DNA of 51,192 bases from JAOACQ01 sp049968515 (lineage in GTDB: Bacteria; Spirochaetota; Brevinematia; Brevinematales; JAOACQ01), in the NCBI GenBank assembly GCA_049968515.1, contig JBMFQR010000014.1, positions 1-51,192 on the forward strand, in the 5' to 3' direction. Under the pieces are notes generated by a model. That model was not told the origin of the DNA. It was given only the letters and a program-made list of their open reading frames with translations, and did no database searches. The position numbers were made by a program, and so were the translations under genes. Positions 7,043 through 14,810 of this stretch are shown here, in pieces; the stretch's first letter is position 1, and every line of letters begins with the position of its first letter.

Positions 7043-8556
7043 AATTTTTAAATCCATACTTTCTGTATTTCTTGCCGTTTGCTTTTCTTCCACTCTTAAT
7101 TTACTTATTTGACAAAATAAAAAGAAAGCCGGTCATTTTTCCTTCCGTTGAGATAATTGAGGAGATTATAAAGGAGAAAAAAAGAAGTTTAAGATTGAGT
7201 TTTTTTTTGAGACAGATTATCAGAACTATAATTCTCATAATGTTGATTTTTTCATTTGCCCGGCCTGTTTTTGATTACGATCTAAAAAGCTTAAAAGATT
7301 TTACTATAATTATAGACCCCACTTACAGTATGAAGGAATTCAACCTTTTTGAAATTATCGATCTCTTTAAGCAAAACAAAATATATGTGGGGATGGAAGA
7401 ATACAAAGATGAGATTTTTTATGAAAGAGAAGCAGATATTGTGAATATTATAAACAGGGTGATTGATAAGGAAAATTCCTCTTCAGTTTTGCTTGTTACG
7501 GATGGTCAGAAGGTTAATTTTAAAAAGCTCGAATTGTTAAGTAAAAATATTAGCAATCTTGTAATTTTGCTTCTAAAGCATACAAAAAATAATTTTTATT
7601 TTAAAGAACTGGAAATATATCCTTTTATTTCTGCCAGGCTAACCGAGATTAGTATAAAGGCAGTGCTTAACACAGATGAAGAAGTGAAGGTTGTATTTTA
7701 TCTTAATGATAAGCCCTTTGCAGAAAGAAATGTAAAAAAATCTATAAATCTTTCCTTTATCCCTGATAAATCGATGCTTAAGAATGGTGAGAACATTCTA
7801 AAACTTCTCATAGAGGCTAATGATTTTGTTTTTGACAACCAGATTGAAAGGGGATTTTATTTTATTCCAATAAGGGTTTACATTGATAGAAACAATCTTT
7901 TATTCCATAATTACATAAAAAAGATTGTTCGAAGCCTTTTTGGAGATATAGAAGAAGTAAGAGAGATAAAGGATGCAAATATAGTATTTATAAATGGGCT
8001 GAAGTTAAATAATAATGTGCCCACCTACATTATTCCAGAAACCGGATTTGATAATAAATCACTGGCTTTCATTAAAGAAGAAGGTGAGATATCTGGAGAA
8101 ATAAATTCAGAGAGTCTTCCTTCTCTAAACATATTTAAGGAAATAAGGCTGAAAAATACCTTCAGGTATACAGGTGGAATTTACGATTTAACACCCTGTG
8201 TCAATGCAGGTAAATCCACAATAATTTATAAAGCCAGAAATACTTATCTCTTCACGTTTCCCATTGCAGAAAACATTTCCGAACTCTCGGATAATCCATT
8301 TCTGGCAATCTTTATCTATGAGACTTTTTCTTCTTTTTATAAGGACAGGATAAACATCAAATCTGACTTTCCACCCGAAGAGTCGGATTTTGAGTTTTAC
8401 TCCAGAAGTGAACTTGTAGAAAAGGTAAAAAAGATAAACAGGTTTATAAATCTCAAAATCTTTGAGCCGGACAAAATAAAGGAAAGAAAAGCCGAATTAA
8501 GACAGGCATTATTGATACTTTTTGCTTTGTTCCTGATACTTGAAGCTTTAATTTAA
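7039..8556 (+). CDS. BatA-like N-terminal domain membrane protein
   Basis: This 505-residue protein starts with the aerotolerance-regulator (BatA) N-terminal module: LNPYFLYFLPFAFLPLLIYL, a cytosolic stretch that reads PVIFPSVEIIEEI, then a second membrane helix (about residues 53-73, IIRTIILIMLIFSFARPVF). A periplasmic region follows, with a degenerate VWA-like fold (DFTIIIDPTYSM replaces D-x-S-x-S, so metal binding is probably lost). A C-terminal membrane helix (ALLILFALFLILEALI) closes the protein. It overlaps the DUF58 gene by ATGA, so the two are co-translated. Such proteins accompany MoxR/DUF58 genes in Bacteroidetes, spirochaetes and related groups. Its stop is 1 bp from the 3' end of the convergent tRNA. 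Confidence 0.75.
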   Translation: MKFLNPYFLYFLPFAFLPLLIYLFDKIKRKPVIFPSVEIIEEIIKEKKRSLRLSFFLRQIIRTIILIMLIFSFARPVFDYDLKSLKDFTIIIDPTYSMKEFNLFEIIDLFKQNKIYVGMEEYKDEIFYEREADIVNIINRVIDKENSSSVLLVTDGQKVNFKKLELLSKNISNLVILLLKHTKNNFYFKELEIYPFISARLTEISIKAVLNTDEEVKVVFYLNDKPFAERNVKKSINLSFIPDKSMLKNGENILKLLIEANDFVFDNQIERGFYFIPIRVYIDRNNLLFHNYIKKIVRSLFGDIEEVREIKDANIVFINGLKLNNNVPTYIIPETGFDNKSLAFIKEEGEISGEINSESLPSLNIFKEIRLKNTFRYTGGIYDLTPCVNAGKSTIIYKARNTYLFTFPIAENISELSDNPFLAIFIYETFSSFYKDRINIKSDFPPEESDFEFYSRSELVEKVKKINRFINLKIFEPDKIKERKAELRQALLILFALFLILEALI

Positions 8557-8557
8557 A

Positions 8558-8631
<74 letters not shown>

Positions 8632-8641
8632 ATCTTTATTA

Positions 8642-8670
8642 ATTATAAAATCTTATATGTCTATTGTCAA
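8642..8670 (-). promoter_or_regulatory. Perfect consensus promoter for tRNA-Arg
   Basis: On the minus strand TTGACA (8665-8670) and TATAAT (8642-8647) are separated by exactly 17 bp, a perfect sigma-70 consensus. Initiation about 7 bp downstream leaves only about four leader bases before the mature tRNA 5' end at 8631. Confidence 0.85.
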
Positions 8671-8685
8671 GTTATTAAGGTATGT

Positions 8686-8698
8686 ATGGGTCAAGAAA
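8686..8698. repeat. 13-bp direct repeat, copy 1 of 2 flanking the ALDH gene
   Basis: ATGGGTCAAGAAA occurs here and again at 10483-10495 in the same orientation. The copies bracket the aldehyde dehydrogenase gene and its promoter (about 1.8 kb). The match ends sharply on both sides. It may be chance or a trace of insertion. Confidence 0.4.
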
Positions 8699-8931
8699 TC
8701 AGATTTAACTTTCTATGTCAACCCGTCTCATCCGTACCAATCCGTCTGAAAAAATCGGCTGTAAGCAATAAGCCAGTATTTAACATAAGGCTTTATCTTA
8801 ATTCTCTTTCTCCTCTCTCCTTCCAAACTTTTAACTTTACAAACCTTCAACTGTTATTTTTTATCTCCTACCCACAAATACCGCTTTAGTCTAACTTTCA
8901 TATGGTGAACTTTTCTTTTCACTCCTTAATT

Positions 8932-10416
8932 TTATTCTTCATTTATAATTATCGTGTGAAGTTTTGTTAATTCATCGATACTATATTTTATACCTTCCCT
9001 CCCGAGCCCTGATTTTTTATTTCCCCCAAAAGGAAAATGCCCTACTCCATGTGCAGGAGCAGAGTTTATGGTTACAGAACCATCCTCAAGTTCCTTTGCT
9101 ATCTTTAAAGCAAGGTGGATATTTTCTGTAAAAATACAGCTATCAAGACCATATTCAGAAGAATTGGAAATCTTTACAGCTTCCTCTGTTGATTCTACTT
9201 CTATAATTGGCATTACTGGTCCAAATATTTCCTCTTTTGCCACTCTCATATCAAGGTTTACATTGTCAAGAATTGTAGCTTCATAAAAAAGACCATTATA
9301 CTTTCCCCCACAAATCAATTTAGCCCCCTTTGAAATGGCATCTTCAACAAGAGCGTGGATCCTATCCCTTGCTCCTTCATTAATTACTGTGCCCATAACA
9401 GTATTTTTATCCATTGGATCGCCAACTTTATAATTCTCTACCTCTTCAATAACCTTTTCTAAAAACTTTTGTTTAATATTCTTATGAATTAAAACTCTGC
9501 TGACTGCATCACACCTCTGTCCCGAGTTTCTAAATGTTCCTCTACATATTTGCTTTACTGCAAGGTCAATATTTGCATCTTCAAGAACTATTGCAGATGC
9601 TTTTCCTCCAAGCTCAAGATGGAGCTTCTTTATGCCAGCTTTGCTTGCTATGTATTCCCCTACATTTGTAGAACCAGTAAAGCTTATAGCATCTACATCA
9701 TCACTTGTTATAAGGACATCCCCTATCTGTCTACCTTTACCCGTTATTACCTGTATTGCACCTGCCGGAATACCAGCAAGCTCAAGAATTCTTACAAAAT
9801 ACAATAAAGAGAGAGGTGTATCGCTTGCCGGCTTTGCTATGACAGTATTGCCCGCAAGAATAGCTGGAATTATTTTTGCGGCAGCTATAAAAAGCGGATA
9901 GTTAAATGGTGAAATTGCAACCACGACACCTATTGGCTTTCTTAAAACTATAGCAAATTTGCCCTTTGTATCTTCAACCCACTCTCCGGGTAGATATTCT
10001 CCATAGAGAACCCTTACTTCTTCCATTGTGAGCCTTAACCTTTCATATGTTGCTTTAACTTCTCCAGCAGAAACAGAAATTGGTTTACCGGATTCCTTTG
10101 TTATAACTTCGGCTAAAATATCTTTGTTTTCTAAAACAAGCTCACTTGCTTTTTCCATTATTTCAAGTCGATGTAAAGGAGAAATCTTCTTAATTTCAGA
10201 AAAATTTTTTGCCGCTTCTATAGCATTCTTAACATCATCGATAGAACAATCTGGCACTTTAGCTATAACTTCACCTGTAGCCGGATTTAAAACATCAAAT
10301 GTTTTATCAGAAACAAAACACTTCCAGCACCCATTTATTAAAATTTTGTAATATTTTATCCCATTTGATTCTGTATAAATTTCATCAAAAATACTTCCCA
10401 TACCTTCCTCCAACAT
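8932..10416 (-). CDS. NAD(P)-dependent aldehyde dehydrogenase, GAPN-like
   Basis: An ALDH-superfamily enzyme of 494 aa. The closest functional group I recognise is non-phosphorylating glyceraldehyde-3-phosphate dehydrogenase (GAPN) and related archaeal or thermophile ALDHs, which oxidise the aldehyde directly to the acid. The catalytic residues fall at the textbook numbers: Cys302 in NSGQRC and Glu268 in LHLELGGK. Also visible are the Rossmann Asn (SPFNYP), cofactor site TVIAKP and SFTGST, and the C-terminal EEIFGPVMP. Two in-frame starts each have a ribosome site: ATG 10416 (GGGAGGGG) and the sixth-codon ATG at 10401 (GGAGG). The gene lies downstream of a radical SAM gene and two phosphorylases and could sit in sugar catabolism, but the substrate cannot be fixed from sequence. 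Confidence 0.85.
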   Translation of the reverse strand: MLEEGMGSIFDEIYTESNGIKYYKILINGCWKCFVSDKTFDVLNPATGEVIAKVPDCSIDDVKNAIEAAKNFSEIKKISPLHRLEIMEKASELVLENKDILAEVITKESGKPISVSAGEVKATYERLRLTMEEVRVLYGEYLPGEWVEDTKGKFAIVLRKPIGVVVAISPFNYPLFIAAAKIIPAILAGNTVIAKPASDTPLSLLYFVRILELAGIPAGAIQVITGKGRQIGDVLITSDDVDAISFTGSTNVGEYIASKAGIKKLHLELGGKASAIVLEDANIDLAVKQICRGTFRNSGQRCDAVSRVLIHKNIKQKFLEKVIEEVENYKVGDPMDKNTVMGTVINEGARDRIHALVEDAISKGAKLICGGKYNGLFYEATILDNVNLDMRVAKEEIFGPVMPIIEVESTEEAVKISNSSEYGLDSCIFTENIHLALKIAKELEDGSVTINSAPAHGVGHFPFGGNKKSGLGREGIKYSIDELTKLHTIIINEE

Positions 10417-10439
10417 AGAAGTTCCCCTCCCACAATATT

Positions 10440-10467
10440 ATTATAGAAACTTGTAAAAAAATAGCAA
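10440..10467 (-). promoter_or_regulatory. Possible sigma-70 promoter for the aldehyde dehydrogenase
   Basis: On the minus strand TTGCTA (10462-10467, 4 of 6) and a perfect TATAAT (10440-10445) are separated by 16 bp. Transcription would start about 17 bp before the first candidate ATG. Confidence 0.45.
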
Positions 10468-10503
10468 GAAAAATTCTATTCAATGGGTCAAGAAAAATAA
10501 AGC

Positions 10504-11406
10504 CTATACCAGCGTCAAACCAAGCTTTTCTGCATATTCCCGAACCTCATCATACTCTGCAAGTGTAATGCTTCTTCCAATTTCAAAAAACTCCTTTGCT
10601 CTATAAAGAGGCCTGTACTGTGCCATAACATTTACGGTGGCATTTTTTGAGATTTCATTATGTATTGCCTTTATTACTCTTTTTGAGGATTCAATATGAT
10701 TAGGTAAAACAAGGTGTCTTATCAATAATCCCCTGTATGCAAGGCCTCTCTCATCAAGCCTCAGATCACCGGTCTGTCTTTGCATCTCTTTCAATGCAGA
10801 AAGACAGACCTCAAAGTAGTCTTCCGCATTGGAGTATAGCTTTGCTATCTTATTATCTCCATACTTAAAATCTGGCATATAGATGTCAACTATTCCATCA
10901 AGTAATCTTAGAGTCTCTACACTTTCATAGCCACCACAGTTATACACAAGCGGTAAACTAAATCCGCCCTCAATCGCAATTCTTAAAGCCTTTAAAATCT
11001 GGGGAGTATAGTGAGTTGGTGTAACAAAATTTATGTTGTGACAGCCAGCTCTTTCAAGATAAATCATAATCTCAGCCAGCCTTTTCTCATCTATATCTTT
11101 TCCATTGCCCAAATGACTTATCTCAAAATTCTGGCAATATACACACCCAAGGTTACAGTTTGCAAAGAATATTGTTCCAGAACCCTTAGAACCCACAAGA
11201 ATATCCTCTTCACCGAAGTGTGGAAAATAACTTGAGACTGAAGGATAGTATCCAGCCTTGCAGTAGCCCTTTTTTCCCTTCAGCCTGTTGACCTTACATT
11301 TTCTTGGACAGAGAGTGCAGCTTGAAAGAATTTCCTCAAAGGCTTTAATCTTTTTCTCAAGCTCACCGCTTTCATAGGCTGAAAGATAGGATGGAAATCT
11401 TTTCAT
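10504..11406 (-). CDS. Radical SAM protein, PflX-like (COG1313 type)
   Basis: A 300-residue radical SAM enzyme resembling the uncharacterised PflA/PflX branch. The [4Fe-4S] motif C-x3-C-x2-C is present as CNLGCVYCQN (Cys84, Cys88, Cys91), together with the SAM-binding region that follows. Upstream, Cys30, Cys33, Cys37 and Cys49 (CTLCPRKC...GYC) form a second cysteine cluster typical of this subgroup. Members activate or modify unknown protein or small-molecule substrates; no glycyl-radical enzyme is in the window, so the partner is unknown. The gene stands alone between the ALDH gene and the phosphorylases. The predicted promoter at 11414-11441 would start transcription at or next to the ATG, and no ribosome site is seen, suggesting leaderless translation. 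Superfamily certain, function unknown. Confidence 0.85.
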   Translation of the reverse strand: MKRFPSYLSAYESGELEKKIKAFEEILSSCTLCPRKCKVNRLKGKKGYCKAGYYPSVSSYFPHFGEEDILVGSKGSGTIFFANCNLGCVYCQNFEISHLGNGKDIDEKRLAEIMIYLERAGCHNINFVTPTHYTPQILKALRIAIEGGFSLPLVYNCGGYESVETLRLLDGIVDIYMPDFKYGDNKIAKLYSNAEDYFEVCLSALKEMQRQTGDLRLDERGLAYRGLLIRHLVLPNHIESSKRVIKAIHNEISKNATVNVMAQYRPLYRAKEFFEIGRSITLAEYDEVREYAEKLGLTLV

Positions 11407-11413
11407 CTAAAAG

Positions 11414-11441
11414 ATTTTAACAAAAAACTTAAATCTGTCAA
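11414..11441 (-). promoter_or_regulatory. Predicted promoter, probably giving a leaderless transcript
   Basis: On the minus strand TTGACA (11436-11441) and TAAAAT (11414-11419) have a 16-bp spacer. The expected start point (about 11406-11408) coincides with the ATG of the radical SAM gene, whose upstream region lacks a ribosome-binding site. Confidence 0.55.
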
Positions 11442-11451
11442 GAAAATTTCC

Positions 11452-14400
11452 TCATCTGAAAAGGACTTCAATCATACTATATTTACCTTCCCTCACTTCT
11501 CTCGAATAGGGCTCACTGATAACCTCTCCAATTATTTCCGCTATCTTTTTCTTGCCATCAAAGAATGTATAACTTAAAATCTTTGTGTCTTCCTTAAAGG
11601 TGTCTTTCCTTGCCGGGTTTTTAAAGAGAACAATGGTTTCCTTCATCCAGCTTATTGCAAAAGAATTTGCAGGCACATATAGTTTTCTTACACCCTTCTC
11701 CGAGTAGTATTCGACCTCTCTATCCTTATTTGTAAAAAGCCAGCTGGCAAGTGCTGGTTTCATCGAGAGACAGAGTTTGCCTTCCTCATTTAGATAAAAA
11801 GGTTTCTTGCCAAATGCCATAACAAGAAGCATATTGTAGAATTCGGATGTTGTTCCTGAGAGTCTCGGGTAGTATCCAGCACCATGAATTGAGGAATCTG
11901 GATTGCTGCTTGAGACTATGAATGAAACATTTTCAAGAATGCTTCTTCCATAGATTTCTGGATTTAAGAATGGAATGAGGCAACTTTTTATCTCTTCATA
12001 AAACATTTCAAAAAGCCCTGACTTAAGAAGCTCAAGCAGATATTTGTATTCCATATGAGAAAAGACAGATTCATTTTCCAGCCAGCCGGGTGTGAAGGCT
12101 TTGATTCTTCCAATTTCAAGAGGCTGGCTTTCTGTAGAAGCACTTAGCTTATACATTTTTAGCTTTCTATCATAAATTTCACTATTTTTCACTGCTAATG
12201 CCAGATTTTTAGCTTTTTGCTTATCATTTTCTATCTTAAGATAATGTACCTCACTCTCAAGGAAAGGAACAACTCTTTTCATTTCAAATTTTTCAGGTAT
12301 AATTATTCCTTTTTCCAGTTTGTATTTTACAAGGTCATAGTAAAAATAGGTGGTATAAAGTAAATTTTCTTTATCATAAGCCCTTTCTATGCTATCGGTT
12401 AGCTTTTCAGTCGCAATGTCTATAAATTCAATCAATGAGGAAATTTTAAGCCTTATCTCCTTGCCATCAATGCCATTTTTTGTCTTTTCTCTAAAAATTT
12501 CCCTTTCTGTACTGCAGATATCCCAGAACTCGAAGTTTGTGATTTTTCCCGAGAGATTGTCTTTTAAAGCACTGCATAATGAACTCATAAAATCATAAAT
12601 TTCAACCGGAATGGAGATTTCAAGCTTTTTTAAATCATAATCCTCTATGAGCCTTTTGAGAAGAAGGAAGAGTCTTTTCAACTCAAGTGTCTCATTGAGT
12701 GATGAACCAAAAAGGCCGGGAAGACCATTTATTGAATCGTTCCAGTTTGGCTTCCCAGCTTCCATTTCTATACCTATATTTTCAGGGTCGAGAGTGGAAA
12801 GCTTCATCACTCCTAAGGATATTAATTTGCAGAGGAGAATTGTTTTATATATCTCTCCCTTGCCGTAATTTGTCCTTACTTTATGTGGCTCAATATCTCT
12901 TGAATTTATGAGTTTCGTCTTTTCCTTATCCTTTCTTAAGGCATTATACTGTCTTGGCAAGCCAGCGTAATTCAATACATATTTTTCTCTTCTCGGTAAT
13001 ACAATTTCATCATTATCGTAAAAGCTGAAATTCTTTTCCTCCACGAGCAAAAATCTCATTCTGTCCGGAAATACTGCCTCAAAGGCTTCAATTAGGTCAA
13101 GGTTATAAAACCAGTGGTCAGTCCAGAAACCTTCACCATGTTCAGCCTCTTCAACCTTACGGCTATTTGTAAGAAGGAAAGAAAGGAAATCAAAGAGATT
13201 CCCCTTTTTTAGTTTTACATTATTTTCCTCAAAAAATTTTATTATGTCAGAAGGAATGAAATTCTTTCCCAATATGGGAGCAATTTCTTCTACTAAATCA
13301 GACGTCAACCATTTTTCAAGCTCTGAAATCCTTGACCTATCAAATGAATAGCTAACCCCCTTTACAACAAGGGGATTGTATCCGTCAAGCTGAATAAGAT
13401 TCATAAAGTAAAGGATATTAAAATGTTCAACATCTGGATTGAAAAAGACGTCATTTCTTCTATTCTGATTTATATCTCTATATGCACCATTGCCCTGAGA
13501 AAAATAGGCTGGCTGAAGCTTGAAATTGTTGTAATCTCTTTCAGGATCACCGTGCCTTCTTGAGAAGAGGTAGAGCACATCTCTCTTTTTGTCAGAAGTT
13601 ATGGTGTAAGGAAAGCCCCCTCTCAGAAGATTGTCAAGAAATGATTGTCTTGCATAAGAATCAAATTCCTTTCTTGAGGATACAATAAAGCATCTATCCA
13701 TAAGAGTTTTGATAAGTCCTTCATTTTCTCTTTGCTTTTTTTCAAAAAACTCCCTTTTTGAGTAGGAGTTTAACCTTTCGTTAAGTATTTCAATTTTTTC
13801 TGTTCTCCCTGCAAGGGAATAAAGCTTTAGTTTTTCTCCCGCTTTGATAGAAACCTTCGCAAATGAGAGTGCCGAGGGAGTACGATTGCCGGAATATTGT
13901 ACCTCTGGAAATCTGAAGTCTCTTTTCTTAAATGAGAAGGGATAGCTTAAGTCTGTTGAGTTACCAAAAACCCTGTCTGGCTCTATGATAACAGGAAGCC
14001 TCTTTTCATTCTCAATAAAAGAAAAATAAAAGTTTCCACTTAATACTGGTTTTACCTCTGCAACATCAAGAAACGTAACCTTAAGTCTGTAATAGGGAGA
14101 GTTTTTCTCGAGATTATCAACAGTATACCATGCCTCTATTGTCCTGCTCATATTCTTCATTGCCCATTCTGTAAGTCCGGATGGCATTATAACTGGAAGG
14201 CCATCGATGAGCTCAAATGTAAGGTTTCCGCTAAAATTGTTTGTAATTGTAAGTATCCTTGCCAGTCCTCCCACCGGTTCATTGGGAATTGTGAAATAAT
14301 TAACCTCACATCTTAATCCGAGTGTCTTGTTCTCTTCTGTTAATGTAAGGTCAAAGGGAGAGATTATCATCTCATTTTCTATCCTGTACTTACGGTTGGA

Positions 14401-14712
14401 AAATGTCTCATTAAATGGCTCATAAATTTCATCTTCTATTTTTATAAACGTTCTGAAACCATAAAGTGGGGTAAGTCTGTAGGCTTTATTTGCAGGCTGA
14501 AATTCCATTAATGCACCATCTTTTGTATCGAAGCCAAAGCTTGATATACACTGCCCCCTGTTTACATAAAAGCACCATACTGGAATGCCCATTATTCCGG
14601 CAATTCCGGGGAAAAAGCTCACAAAAGGTCTTGCGAAATTGTAATTTTTTATTCTGAATTTCAAACTATCCTTCTCATCAAGCTGGTAGAAAACCATTCT
14701 TTCCTGTGCCAT
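11452..14712 (-). CDS. Large inverting glycoside phosphorylase, GH161/GH149-like (putative beta-1,3-glucan phosphorylase)
   Basis: A 1,086-residue protein of the GH94-like clan; these enzymes cleave beta-glucosidic bonds with phosphate to give glucose 1-phosphate. The N-terminal part (SFFPGIAGIMGIPVWCFYVN, then RGQCISSFG and a GALMEF segment) and the central FWTDHWFYNLDL and YFSQGNGAYRDINQNRR blocks are what I remember of the large GH161/GH149 beta-1,3-glucan phosphorylases (about 1,100 aa). The clan's catalytic acid is probably Asp659 in KPNWNDSINGLPGLFGSS. A phosphate-site-like HGAGYYPRLSGTTSEF lies near the C-terminus. No signal peptide, so the protein is cytoplasmic. The ribosome site GGAGGAG is ideal. 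It lies 98 bp after the GH94 gene in the same direction. Clan membership is sound; the exact family and glucan linkage are inference. Confidence 0.75.
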   Translation of the reverse strand: MAQERMVFYQLDEKDSLKFRIKNYNFARPFVSFFPGIAGIMGIPVWCFYVNRGQCISSFGFDTKDGALMEFQPANKAYRLTPLYGFRTFIKIEDEIYEPFNETFSNRKYRIENEMIISPFDLTLTEENKTLGLRCEVNYFTIPNEPVGGLARILTITNNFSGNLTFELIDGLPVIMPSGLTEWAMKNMSRTIEAWYTVDNLEKNSPYYRLKVTFLDVAEVKPVLSGNFYFSFIENEKRLPVIIEPDRVFGNSTDLSYPFSFKKRDFRFPEVQYSGNRTPSALSFAKVSIKAGEKLKLYSLAGRTEKIEILNERLNSYSKREFFEKKQRENEGLIKTLMDRCFIVSSRKEFDSYARQSFLDNLLRGGFPYTITSDKKRDVLYLFSRRHGDPERDYNNFKLQPAYFSQGNGAYRDINQNRRNDVFFNPDVEHFNILYFMNLIQLDGYNPLVVKGVSYSFDRSRISELEKWLTSDLVEEIAPILGKNFIPSDIIKFFEENNVKLKKGNLFDFLSFLLTNSRKVEEAEHGEGFWTDHWFYNLDLIEAFEAVFPDRMRFLLVEEKNFSFYDNDEIVLPRREKYVLNYAGLPRQYNALRKDKEKTKLINSRDIEPHKVRTNYGKGEIYKTILLCKLISLGVMKLSTLDPENIGIEMEAGKPNWNDSINGLPGLFGSSLNETLELKRLFLLLKRLIEDYDLKKLEISIPVEIYDFMSSLCSALKDNLSGKITNFEFWDICSTEREIFREKTKNGIDGKEIRLKISSLIEFIDIATEKLTDSIERAYDKENLLYTTYFYYDLVKYKLEKGIIIPEKFEMKRVVPFLESEVHYLKIENDKQKAKNLALAVKNSEIYDRKLKMYKLSASTESQPLEIGRIKAFTPGWLENESVFSHMEYKYLLELLKSGLFEMFYEEIKSCLIPFLNPEIYGRSILENVSFIVSSSNPDSSIHGAGYYPRLSGTTSEFYNMLLVMAFGKKPFYLNEEGKLCLSMKPALASWLFTNKDREVEYYSEKGVRKLYVPANSFAISWMKETIVLFKNPARKDTFKEDTKILSYTFFDGKKKIAEIIGEVISEPYSREVREGKYSMIEVLFR

Positions 14713-14810
14713 AAAATCTCCTCCTATAGACTGCCCTTTGGTTGACAGTCTGTCTCTACGTTATCCCACCTCTCTGGACAGCACTTTATATCTTTTTCAT
14801 CACTCTACTG

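Larger units (their letters stand above)
8632..8931. other. 300-bp intergenic region between tRNA-Arg and the aldehyde dehydrogenase gene
   Basis: Apart from the tRNA promoter and one copy of a 13-bp repeat (8686-8698), I see no gene. An open frame running plus-strand through 8557-8889 is antisense to the tRNA and has no ribosome site. A pyrimidine-rich stretch around 8800-8860 has no clear hairpin. Confidence 0.5.

Noticed and set aside
14731..14752. AGACTG/CAGTCT hairpin between the two phosphorylase genes as a terminator
   Set aside because: The stem is only 6 bp with a 10-nt loop and no T-run follows, so it would not be expected to stop transcription.
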